Below, in pieces: positions 37,076-46,000 of a stretch of 64,000 nucleotides of DNA (position 1 is the first letter of the stretch; every line of letters begins with the position of its first letter). The translations under genes and the position numbers were made by a program. Under the pieces are notes generated by a model. It ran no database searches and had not been told where the DNA came from. It saw only the letters and a program-made list of their open reading frames with translations. This DNA is from Tsuneonella amylolytica (GTDB lineage Bacteria > Pseudomonadota > Alphaproteobacteria > Sphingomonadales > Sphingomonadaceae): the NCBI RefSeq assembly GCF_003626915.1, contig NZ_CP032570.1, positions 1,798,001-1,862,000 of the forward strand, in the 5' to 3' direction.

Positions 37076-38098
37076 ATGGGTCCGCTGATAACACTCGCGC
37101 TGGTGGTCGCGGTTCTGTTCATCTTCGTCATGTCGGCGATCAAGGTCGTGCGGCAGGGCTACGTCTACACCATCGAACGCTTCGGCAAGTTCACCAAGGC
37201 GGCCGATCCCGGCATGCACGTCATCATCCCCTTCGTCGACCGCGTCGGCCAGAAGGTGAACATGATGGAACAGGTGCTCGACATCCCGGGTCAGGAGATC
37301 ATCACCAAGGACAACGCCATGGTCGGCGTGGACGCGGTGGTCTTCTTCCAGGTGCTCGACGCGGGCAAGGCGGCGTACGAGGTGCACAACCTCTACAACG
37401 CGATCATGGCGATCACGACCACCAACCTGCGCACAGTGATGGGCTCGATGGACCTCGACGAGACGCTGTCGAAGCGCGACGAGATCAACGCCCGCCTGCT
37501 GGGCGTGGTCGACCACGCGACTTCGCCGTGGGGCGTCAAGATCACCCGGGTGGAGATCAAGGACATCCGCCCGCCGCTCGACATTTCCGAAGCGATGGCC
37601 CGCCAGATGAAGGCCGAACGCCTGAAGCGCGCCGAGATCCTCGAGGCGGAGGGCGAGCGCGCCAGCCGCATCCTGCGTGCCGAGGGCGAGAAGCAGTCGG
37701 CGATCCTTTCGGCCGAGGGCAAGAGGGAAGCCGCGTTCCGCGATGCCGAGGCGCGCGAACGCGCCGCCCATGCCGAGGCGGAGGCGACCCGCGCCGTCAG
37801 CGACGCCATCGCCCAGTCGGGCAACCAGGCGATCAACTACTTCATCGCGCAGGAATACACGAAGGCGGTCGGCAAGTTCGCCACATCGCCCAACGCCAAG
37901 ACCATCCTGTTCCCGGTGGAGGCGACGCAGCTCATCGGCTCGCTCGGCGGGATCGGCGAACTGGTGAAGGACCTTGCGCAGCCCGGGGCGCAGCCCGGCG
38001 ACGTGCGCGTGCCGGACCAGCGGGCCGCCTCCGGCACGCCGCTGCCGCCGCAGCGCCCCCGCGTCGGCGTGCCGCGGACGGGCAGTAGCGACAGCTGA
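37076..38098 (+). CDS. qmcA: SPFH domain membrane protein (QmcA/stomatin family)
   Basis: A 340-residue protein with one N-terminal membrane helix ([18 protein letters not shown]), an SPFH domain ([22 protein letters not shown]...[11 protein letters not shown]), then a long Ala/Glu/Arg-rich coiled coil (about 180-250, [20 protein letters not shown]) and a Pro-rich tail. It would form large inner-membrane ring or raft-like scaffolds that work with FtsH-type proteases. The CAGGAGG site is nine bases upstream. Its stop overlaps the nfeD start (TGATG). Confidence 0.93.
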   Translation: MGPLITLALVVAVLFIFVMSAIKVVRQGYVYTIERFGKFTKAADPGMHVIIPFVDRVGQKVNMMEQVLDIPGQEIITKDNAMVGVDAVVFFQVLDAGKAAYEVHNLYNAIMAITTTNLRTVMGSMDLDETLSKRDEINARLLGVVDHATSPWGVKITRVEIKDIRPPLDISEAMARQMKAERLKRAEILEAEGERASRILRAEGEKQSAILSAEGKREAAFRDAEARERAAHAEAEATRAVSDAIAQSGNQAINYFIAQEYTKAVGKFATSPNAKTILFPVEATQLIGSLGGIGELVKDLAQPGAQPGDVRVPDQRAASGTPLPPQRPRVGVPRTGSSDS

Positions 38099-38574
38099 TG
38101 GACTGGCTGGGCGACATCGACGCCTACTGGCTGTGGTTCGCGCTGGGGCTGGTGCTCGCGGGCGCGGAAATGGTCGTGCCCGGCGTCTACCTCATCTGGC
38201 TCGCGCTCGCGGCGCTGGCGACCGGCGCGCTGACCTTCGCCTTCGACCCCGGCATACCGCTCCAGATCGTGAACTTCGTGTTCCTGTCGCTGATCATCGT
38301 GTTCAGCGCGCGGCGCATCCTCGCCGACACGCCCATCGCCAGCTCCGACCCGCTGCTCAACAACCGCATGGGGCGGCTGGTGGGGCAGACGGGCACGGTC
38401 GCGCTCGCCATAGAGCACGGCGAAGGGCGCGTGCGGCACGGCGACAGCGAATGGAGCGCCCGCGGGCCCGAGCTTGCCGCCGGCACCCGCGTGCGGATCA
38501 CCGGCTTCGACGGCGGGACCCTGATCGTGGAGCCGCTGGCCCTGCCCGATGCGAGGGCCGACGGGGCGGCCTAG
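38098..38574 (+). CDS. NfeD family membrane protein (short form)
   Basis: A 158-residue protein: three hydrophobic segments (WLWFALGLVLAGAEMVVPG, YLIWLALAALATGAL, and FVFLSLIIVFSARRIL) then an OB-fold (GRLVGQTGTVALAIEHGEGRV...GTRVRITGFDGGTLIVE). Short NfeD proteins are coded with SPFH proteins and are thought to assist their assembly. The overlap with qmcA fits. Confidence 0.92.
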   Translation: MDWLGDIDAYWLWFALGLVLAGAEMVVPGVYLIWLALAALATGALTFAFDPGIPLQIVNFVFLSLIIVFSARRILADTPIASSDPLLNNRMGRLVGQTGTVALAIEHGEGRVRHGDSEWSARGPELAAGTRVRITGFDGGTLIVEPLALPDARADGAA

Positions 38575-39521
38575 CCGGCGAGCTTCTCGTTGAAGCGGCC
38601 GTGCTTGCGGTAGCGGGTCATCCACCGATCGAGAAACAGGCCGAGCGGGCGGGGCGTGATCCCGAGTTCCGCCAGCCCCGGGTGGTCGCCGGACGGGCGG
38701 TTGCCGGACTTGAGCAGTGTCCACTGGTCGGAATTCATGGGCGTGCCCGGCAGCGAGGCGAACAGCGCGCTCGCCCCGTCGGGCACGTCGATGAAAGTGC
38801 GCTTGCGGTTCTGCGCCGCGGTGATGCGTTCGTTAAGCTGGCGCATCGTGATGGGTTCGGGTCCGGCGATCTCGAAGGTCTTGCCGCCGTGCGCCGCCGG
38901 ATCGGCAAGGGCGACGACGATCGCCGTGGCCGCATCGTCAACATAAAGAGCCTGGATCGGCGCTGTGGGTGCGAAGACCGGCAGCACGGGGAAGGTGGAC
39001 ACCAGCCCGGCGAACATCTGGACGAAGTTGTCATCCTCGCCGAACAGCACCGACGGGCGCACGATCGTGGCGTTGGGGAAGGCGGACAGGACCTCCGCCT
39101 CGCTCGCCGCCTTGGCCTGCGCGTAGCCGGCGGGCGAATCGGCATCGGCCCCGATCGCGCTGACGTGGACGAACGCGCCGCATCCCGCCTCCGCCGCCGC
39201 CTTGGCCAGGTTCGCGGCGCTCCCGGCGATCGTTTTCATGAGGTCGCCCTCGAACGATCCGACGAGGTTCACCACCGCGTCGGCGCCGGAGACCGCTGCG
39301 GCGGCGCTGTCGGCCCGCGTGGCGTCGCAGCGGGCGAACTGGATCTGGCCGAGCTGGGCCAGCGTCTTGAGGCGGTAGGCCTTTTCCGGATGGCGACTGG
39401 CGACCCGCACACGCGCTCCGCGCGCCAGCAGTGCCTGCGCCACGTGATCGCCCACGAAACCGCTTCCGCCGACCACAATCACCAGCTTGCCATCGAGAGG
39501 ATCGCGCCGCGCCATCTTCAT
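38571..39521 (-). CDS. Complex I NDUFA9-like NAD(P)H-binding protein
   Basis: A 316-residue extended SDR. Rossmann motif: LVIVVGGSGFVGDHVAQAL; then AVVNLVGSFEG, FVHVSAIGAD, and YAQAKAASE (YxxxK-type). This matches the NDUFA9/NAD-dependent epimerase-type accessory proteins of complex I in alphaproteobacteria. Start ATG 39521 is kept; the next ATG at 39515 has better spacing from AAGGTG. Its stop overlaps the nfeD stop. Confidence 0.9.
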   Translation of the reverse strand: MKMARRDPLDGKLVIVVGGSGFVGDHVAQALLARGARVRVASRHPEKAYRLKTLAQLGQIQFARCDATRADSAAAAVSGADAVVNLVGSFEGDLMKTIAGSAANLAKAAAEAGCGAFVHVSAIGADADSPAGYAQAKAASEAEVLSAFPNATIVRPSVLFGEDDNFVQMFAGLVSTFPVLPVFAPTAPIQALYVDDAATAIVVALADPAAHGGKTFEIAGPEPITMRQLNERITAAQNRKRTFIDVPDGASALFASLPGTPMNSDQWTLLKSGNRPSGDHPGLAELGITPRPLGLFLDRWMTRYRKHGRFNEKLAG

Positions 39522-39594
39522 TTCACCTTCGTTGCCGTCGCCGCGCGCCCTGCCGCAATCGTCGCTTCCGCGCAACACGCGAGCACGACTTGCG

Positions 39595-39623
39595 TTGACA
39601 AGCCCGCCCGCCCTTCGTATCGG
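39595..39623 (+). promoter_or_regulatory. Sigma-70-type promoter of tRNA-Leu
   Basis: A perfect -35 TTGACA (39595-39600), a 17-base spacer and -10 TATCGG (39618-39623) lie about 50 bases before the tRNA. Consensus -35 with weak -10 is common in stable RNA genes of this group. Confidence 0.65.
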
Positions 39624-39671
39624 CGCGCCCCTACCCGCCGGACGGCTCAGACGACCGTCCGCGCATCCGGT

Positions 39672-39758
39672 GCCCAGATGGCGGAATTGGTAGACGCACC
39701 AGCTTCAGGTGCTGGCGCTCGCAAGGGCGTGGAGGTTCGAGTCCTCTTCTGGGCACCA
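39672..39758 (+). tRNA. tRNA-Leu (anticodon CAG)
   Basis: The acceptor stem is GCCCAGA with TCTGGGC at the 3' end, and CCA is encoded. The D-arm is GCGGAATTGGTAGACGC, the anticodon stem-loop CCAGC-TTCAGGT-GCTGG gives CAG, the long variable arm CGCTCGCAAGGGCG is the class II form of leucine tRNAs, and the T-arm contains GGTTCGAGTCC. It is the insertion site of the element to its right. Confidence 0.96.
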
Positions 39759-39923
39759 TTTGTTCTTCTCACGTTCTCCCAAATAGTCTATAAAAACCGC
39801 AGAAATCCTAGGGAATTGGCCCTCGGATAGTGCCGGACCGTCCCGCGTTTTCCCGGGGGTTCCGCACATTTTTGCGGGCCTTTTGCGGGCTTTGCAAAAA
39901 CCGCATTGAGAAAAGGCCCGCAC

Positions 39924-41141
39924 GTGCCTCTGACCGAGACTCGGCTTCGCGCCCTCAAACCCAAGGACAAGCCCTACAAGGTGGCTGACGACCGTGGCCT
40001 CTACGTAGAGGTCACTCCTTCGGGCGGGAAGCTCTGGCGGTTTCGCTATCGCATCGGCAAGCTCGAGAAGAAGCTTTCAATCGGAAACTATCCAGACATC
40101 AGCCTTAAGGATGCGCGCCAAGCCACCTACGAGGCGCGGCAGGCCGTCGCCCGGGGAGGCGATCCGGCGCTGGAGAAGCGGAAGCAGAAGATACGCTCCG
40201 AGTTCCTGTCCGCGCAAACCTTCGAAGCAGTCGCCCGCGAGTACATCGAACAGATGATGGTTCAGAACGGCCGGGCCGAAGGCACGGTCGTCAAGGCGAA
40301 CTATTTTCTGGACCAGCTTGCTCCGGCTATCGGCAAGCGGCCCATCGATCAGATCGAACCGTTCGAAATTCTTGCCCCGCTCAAGCGGCTTGAGGCGCAG
40401 GGAAAGCACGAGACAGCCAAGAAGTGTCGATCATTCGCCGGTCGCGTGTTCCGCTATGGCGTGGCCACGACGCGCTGCCAGGCTGACCCGACGAGTATGC
40501 TGAAAGGAGCGTTGGTGACGCCGCGAGCAACGCATTACGCGGCGATCATTGAACCGACTGAGCTCGGCGGCCTTCTCAGATCGATCGATGATTATACGGG
40601 CTATCCGATCACCAAGTTCGCCTTGCAGATCGCCCCCCACGTGTTCGTCCGGCCTGGTGAACTTCGGCACGCGGAGTGGCACGAATTCGATCTGATCGAA
40701 GGAATCTGGAAGATACCCGCAGGCAAGATGAAGGCCCGCCGAGCCCACGCCGTCCCTTTGTCAAAGCAGGTCGTCAATCATCTGACCGATCTGGCTGAAA
40801 TGCTCGGCTATGACGGTTACGTATTTCCTTCGGCGCGGACGTCCAAACGGCCAATGAGCGAGAACACGCTCAACGCCGCGTTTCGCCGGATGGGTTATTC
40901 GAAGGACGAAGTCACTGCACACGGCCTCAGAGCGACCGCTTCCACCCTTTTGAACGAATCCGGCCTCTGGAATCCGGATGCGATTGAGCGGGCGCTTGCC
41001 CATGGCGATAGCAATGCGGTGCGGGGTGTTTACCACCGAGGAAAGCACTGGGACGAACGGGTGCGCATGGCCCAATGGTGGAGCGATCATCTGGACCAGC
41101 TAAAAGCAGGTGGCCGCATCCTCAACCTTCGGGCGGGATGA
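39924..41141 (+). CDS. int: P4-type tyrosine integrase
   Basis: A 405-residue site-specific recombinase. N-terminal arm-binding DUF4102 domain (ALKPKDKPYKVADDRGLYVEV), core-binding domain, then the catalytic domain with Arg in VRPGELRHAEW, Lys in KMKARRAHAVPL, HxxR in HGLRATAS, His in LAHGDSNAVRG and Tyr in VYHRGKHW. It would catalyse integration at, and excision from, the tRNA-Leu. GTG 39924 with GAGAAAAGG upstream is preferred over the TTG at 39906. It is co-oriented with the tRNA. Confidence 0.95.
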   Translation: MPLTETRLRALKPKDKPYKVADDRGLYVEVTPSGGKLWRFRYRIGKLEKKLSIGNYPDISLKDARQATYEARQAVARGGDPALEKRKQKIRSEFLSAQTFEAVAREYIEQMMVQNGRAEGTVVKANYFLDQLAPAIGKRPIDQIEPFEILAPLKRLEAQGKHETAKKCRSFAGRVFRYGVATTRCQADPTSMLKGALVTPRATHYAAIIEPTELGGLLRSIDDYTGYPITKFALQIAPHVFVRPGELRHAEWHEFDLIEGIWKIPAGKMKARRAHAVPLSKQVVNHLTDLAEMLGYDGYVFPSARTSKRPMSENTLNAAFRRMGYSKDEVTAHGLRATASTLLNESGLWNPDAIERALAHGDSNAVRGVYHRGKHWDERVRMAQWWSDHLDQLKAGGRILNLRAG

Positions 41142-41345
41142 TCAGGCGCTCGCCGTGCCGATCCAATCTGTCCGCAGGCGATCCAAGCCGTGGCTTTCAC
41201 CCTCGGCCGTCACCTGATTGCCAATCATGTCACCATCGGGCTCGCAACCTACGAGCACCCAGTGAACTCCGGCTTCGGTCACGATTGCATAGCCGCGCGG
41301 GCCGAGTTCGAGCTTGCCCGTTATGCGCCTGCGATTAGTCGTCAT
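41142..41345 (-). CDS. DUF5818-like small protein
   Basis: A 67-residue protein: RRRITGKLELGPRGYAIVTE, VHWVLVGCEP, GNQVTAEGESHGLDRLRTDWIG. This looks like the single small beta-domain of DUF5818 proteins, common in sphingomonads. Function unknown. It starts TAATG-overlapped with the stop of the transglycosylase gene, so the two are coupled, and its stop codon is adjacent to that of the integrase. Confidence 0.75.
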   Translation of the reverse strand: MTTNRRRITGKLELGPRGYAIVTEAGVHWVLVGCEPDGDMIGNQVTAEGESHGLDRLRTDWIGTASA

Positions 41346-41929
41346 TAGTTGGCGTAACTCATCCAGCGTTCGAGCACGCTTCGAACATAACCGGGCGTCT
41401 CGCGATTTCTTGGAATTCCGCCCGCCTTCGTCACGGCGCCGGGTCCAGCGTTGTATGCGGCAAGGGCGAGATGCACCGACCCAAACCGATCGAGCATCTG
41501 TCTGAGATAGCGCGCACCACCATCGATGTTCTCCTGCGGATCGTGTCGGTTCGCGACGCCGAGTTCGCGGGCGGTGGCCGGCATCAGTTGCGCAAGACCT
41601 GCTGCGCCTGCGGGACTGACCGCAAGCGGGTTGAACCGGGATTCCGCCCAGATCAGAGCCTGAAGAAGCCGCGGCGGTAGGCGATACCTTAATTCGGCTT
41701 CGCGGATGAGCGGCAGGTAGATCGCTTCTCGATAGCCGGGAACGACTGCGCGGAATGCAAAAGTGCTTTCCTTCGAGCGTGGGCTGCTCTCGCTGCTGAA
41801 GCTTCCTGCGCCTGGGTCCCCCGCCGTGCCATGGTCGTGATCAAAAATTCGAAATTCCTGAGCGAATGCTCCTTCGCCGGCCGTCAGGCTCGCTGCACAG
41901 ATCAAGCATGCAATGAACCGGCTTACCAT
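41345..41929 (-). CDS. Lytic transglycosylase (SLT domain, conjugation-type)
   Basis: A 194-residue exported protein with signal VSRFIACLICAASLTAGEGAFAQ and an SLT domain: catalytic Glu in QALIWAESRFNPLAVSP, then AGAAGLAQLMPATARELG, DPQENIDGGARYLRQML and ALAAYNAGPGAV. It cuts peptidoglycan glycan strands, as VirB1-type proteins do to let a transfer apparatus through the wall. ATG 41929 is chosen for its GAGGAGAA site and signal peptide. Confidence 0.92.
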   Translation of the reverse strand: MVSRFIACLICAASLTAGEGAFAQEFRIFDHDHGTAGDPGAGSFSSESSPRSKESTFAFRAVVPGYREAIYLPLIREAELRYRLPPRLLQALIWAESRFNPLAVSPAGAAGLAQLMPATARELGVANRHDPQENIDGGARYLRQMLDRFGSVHLALAAYNAGPGAVTKAGGIPRNRETPGYVRSVLERWMSYAN

Positions 41930-42059
41930 TTCGCGTTCTCCTCGAGTGCACCGAATCGCAAGAGAACATAAAAAGAACATCAACCTGTAGGAAAGCGATT
42001 AGAACATCACAAAGAGGAGAGGCAGCGCTGGGGAATAGCAGACGATACGGAGTCTTCCG

Positions 42060-42971
42060 ATGCAGTCCCGAAGTGAAGGTCAGAACACACAATCCCTCGA
42101 AGCAACTGCTCGCCAGCTCTGCAAAAGCCGCGGCGGGCGCTGGTCCGGTTTCAAGGGCATGGCTCGGTGCCCGGCTCACGATGATCGCACTCCCTCGCTC
42201 GGCGTCACGCTGGGCCGACGTGCTATCCTGTTCCATTGCTTTGCCGGGTGCGACCAAGCGAGCGTGATTGACGCTTTCAGAAGGGAGGGGCTTTCGCCCT
42301 CTCAGCTGTTCGACGGTTCTCCGCTGAATGCCGCGGAATCGAAGATTGAGCTATCGCCGTCGCGAAGTGCGCTCCGGACATGGCGCGGCGCCTCCCCCCT
42401 GATCGGCAGCCCGGCCAAAGCTTATCTCGAAGCGCGCGGCATTACGGCTATCTCGCCCGCGCTGCGCTTCAACAGTCGAACGCCTCTCGGACCCAAAGGC
42501 CGCGCGCAATTTCTGCCAGCGATGATTGCAGCCGTCAGCCTTGACGAAGGTCCGATCGCTATTCACCGAACATTTCTCGATGCGGAGGCGCCCAGGCTTG
42601 CCACATTCGACGGTCCCAAGCGCGCACTCGGTGCGCTCCGAGCAGCCGCCGTCCGACTGTTCCCCGCGATCGATGGAGTGCTTGGCATCGCCGAAGGTGT
42701 CGAAAGCGCGCTCTCGGCCCGTGCACTCACCGGCGTTCCATGCTGGGCAACGCTGGGTAATGAGCGCTTTGCGCTCGTCTCGATCCCGCAGAGCGTCACC
42801 GAGCTCCATCTCTTTGTCGATTACGATGCAGGCGGCAAATTGGCGGCGGAACGCGCGCTACGGAGCCATGCGCTCGAAGGCCGGACTATCCATGTCCGGC
42901 GTCCTTCAAAGCGCGAGACCGACTGGAACGACGAACTGGTGAACTGGCTCGCCCGCAAGCAGGCTTCCTAG
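42060..42971 (+). CDS. Primase-like protein: CHC2-type zinc finger plus Toprim domain
   Basis: A 303-residue protein of the DUF7146/Toprim type used by integrative elements and plasmids. The N-terminal zinc finger is C-P-A-H-D-D-R-T-P-S with a later FHCFAGC. A middle helical region follows. The Toprim domain carries the Glu in GIAEGVESALSA and the Asp pair in LHLFVDYDAGG. There is no helicase domain. It may prime or handle element DNA replication. Confidence 0.88.
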   Translation: MQSRSEGQNTQSLEATARQLCKSRGGRWSGFKGMARCPAHDDRTPSLGVTLGRRAILFHCFAGCDQASVIDAFRREGLSPSQLFDGSPLNAAESKIELSPSRSALRTWRGASPLIGSPAKAYLEARGITAISPALRFNSRTPLGPKGRAQFLPAMIAAVSLDEGPIAIHRTFLDAEAPRLATFDGPKRALGALRAAAVRLFPAIDGVLGIAEGVESALSARALTGVPCWATLGNERFALVSIPQSVTELHLFVDYDAGGKLAAERALRSHALEGRTIHVRRPSKRETDWNDELVNWLARKQAS

Positions 42972-43042
42972 AGAAGAGAGAGCTTTGGCCTCGTGATCGG
43001 CAGACGGCTTCGTGCCCGATGCCTCCATCAGGAGAACCCAAA

Positions 43043-46000
43043 ATGCTTCAGTTCGAACTCTTAGAACCCGACGCCGAACCTCGTGCTCACCTATTGCCTG
43101 TGACGATCGGCGATCGGATCGCCTCTCGTCTGGTCGACGGCTACCATCTCACGCGTAGCTCCATTTCTGCGCTTTTTGCCGAAGAGACCGGGATCCAGAG
43201 CTGGGGGACGGCTTGGTCCATCGACGACTACAACGATGCGATCGAGATTGGCGCGCTCCTGTGGCTGAAGTCTCACGGCCGGATTACGCTCGATACAGCG
43301 ATCCATGAGGCGGACGCGCGCTTCGAATGGCTCGATACCGCCTTGCCTGCCCGTCATGTGCGTAGCGAGGCGCAGATCGAGCTGCAGCAGTTCTCGACCC
43401 CGCCCATGCTGGGCTGGCTCATGGCGCGAGCGGCCCAGCTTCGCTCATGCGACCTGGCTCTTGAGCCCTCCGCAGGTAACGGTGCGCTCGCCCTGTGGGC
43501 GGCGATGCAAGGCTGCGACCTCGCTCTCAATGAAATCGATCCTGATCGGCGCCTGTCCCTTGCCCATCTGTTTTCCGACGCAACAGTGACCGCCCACGAC
43601 GGTGAGGTCATCGACCATCTCCTGACCCACAGGCCGCCCACCGTCGTCCTCATGAATCCGCCGTTTGCGCGCAGTCGCGAGCGCGGGGTCAGTGCGGCAA
43701 CGGCGTTGCGCCACCTTCGCAGCGCGTTCCGTCTCTCGAAGAGCGGCGCTCGCCTCGTCGCGATCATGCCGGAAGGTTTCAATGCGTCTCGCTTCGCCAG
43801 CTCATTGAGCGATGCCAGACTGCGGCTTGATGTGCGCATCGCCGGCGCGTTCCGGAGAACGGGCACAGGCATTCGCGTGCGCATGGTGGTGTTCGACAAG
43901 GCCGTCGACGACCAGCCGGTGGTCACTGCGGAAGCGGACGATTTGTCCGATCTGGCAACGCTGATCGGCCGACTCCCGCCGCGCCCTCGCGATACTCCGG
44001 AAGTTCCCGTGCTGACCGCGCGGCCCGCGACCGGCACTTTGAGAAAGCCAGCGAACGCCCGGCCCGCGGCTCCGTTTGGAACTCGCCCTGCACCTGGCGA
44101 GCCGTTCGAAGAGCTCGGCTATGTGACGCTCGATGAGCCCGCGCCCGTCCCGGAGCAGACAGGGATCTATCTTCCCTATCGCCCGAGCCGGGTTCAGATC
44201 GGAGGCGCGCCCGTCCATCCGACGCCGCTTGTGGAATCCATCGCGATGGGGTCGGTCGCGGCTCCGAAACCCACCGTGCGCCCAAAGATGCCCGCCGACT
44301 GGCGAACACGCGAACTGCTTTCCGAAGCCCAACTCGAAACGCTCGTCTATGCCTGCGAGGCGTTTTCGCACGATCTGCCAGGGCGCTTCCGAGCCACTCA
44401 GGAAGGAACCACGCTCGAGCAGGCGGATGATGGAGCCCGTTATCGCCAGGGCTTTTTTCTCGGCGACGGCACCGGAGCGGGAAAGGGGCGGCAGATTGCG
44501 TCGGTGATCATGGATCGCTGGCTTGACGGCGAACGCCGACACATCTGGATTACCAAGAATGAGGCGCTGCTCGAGGATGCCCGCCGCGACTGGGAAGCAC
44601 TCGGCGGCATGCGCCTCGACATTCAGCCACTCTCCAGTTGGAAACTGGGAGTACCGGTTTGTTGGTCCCAGGGCATCCTCTTCATTACCTATCCGACGCT
44701 TCGCTCGGGTCGCGCAGACGATACGCGGCTTGACCAGATCCTCGCTTGGACTGGCGATGATTTCGAAGGCGTGATCGCGTTTGATGAGGCCCACGCGATG
44801 GCCAACGCCATAGGCAGCCGTAATGCGCGCGGCGCTTCCAAAGGCTCCGAACAGGGCATGGCTGGACTAAGACTGCAGAACCGGCTTCCTCGCGCCCGGA
44901 TCCTCTACGCCTCGGCTACCGGCGCTTCGGACATTTCCAACCTCGGATATGCGACCCGCCTCGGCTTGTGGGGAGCCGCAACCGCTTTCCCGACACATGA
45001 GGCGTTCACGACCGAAATCCGGGCAGGCGGTGTCGCGGCGATGGAGCTCGTCGCCCGGGATCTCAAGGCTCAGGGACTTTACCTCTCGCGCGCGTTGTCC
45101 TTCGCGGGAGTCGAGTACGAAATCCTCGAGCACCGTCTGACTGATGCCCAAGTCGCGATCTACGATGCCTATGCCGAGGCCTGGGCGATCATTCATCGCA
45201 ATCTCGACGAGGCGCTCCAGGCCACCCGGATCGTCGACGAGGACAGCGGCGATACGCTCAACCGCAACGCGAAGGCTGCCGCGATTTCGATCTTCGAAGG
45301 CACCAAGCAGAGGTTCTTTGCTCAGCTCCTGCTCTCCATGAAACTCCCGAGCCTGGTCCCCGCGATGGAGGAGTCGCTCGCGGTCGGCCACTCGGTTGTC
45401 GTGCAGCTGGTCTCGACGGCCGAGGCGATGCTCGACCGCCGCTTGGCCGATCTCACTCCCGAGGAACGCGAAGCGCTCGATATCGACCTTTCGCCGCGCG
45501 AGTACGTCATCGACTATCTCGCCCAGAGCTTCCCCACTCGTCTGATGCAGGTCTTCACCGACGAAGACGGCAATCTGCGTTCCGAACCGATGAGCAACGA
45601 CGATGGTAATCCGGTCATGTGTCCACGCGCCGTCGCCGCGCGCGATGCACTGATCGAACAGCTCTGCGGTCTGCCGCCGATCGCAACTGCGCTCGATGCG
45701 ATTATCGAACACTTTGGAACCGGCAGCGTCGCCGAAGTGACGGGCAGGACGAGACGACTGGTCTTGGGGCGGGACGGACAGCAGCGGCTCGAACGCCGCG
45801 GCGGTTCGGCCAATGTTGCCGAGGCTCAGGCCTTCATGGATGGCGCCAAGCGCATCCTGGTCTTTTCCGACGCCGGCGGAACGGGCCGTTCCTACCACGC
45901 CGACCTCAATTGCGAAAACCGGCAGCGGCGCGTGCATTTCCTGCTCGAGCCGGGGTGGCGCGCCGACAATGCAATCCAGGGCTTGGGCCGGACCAATCGC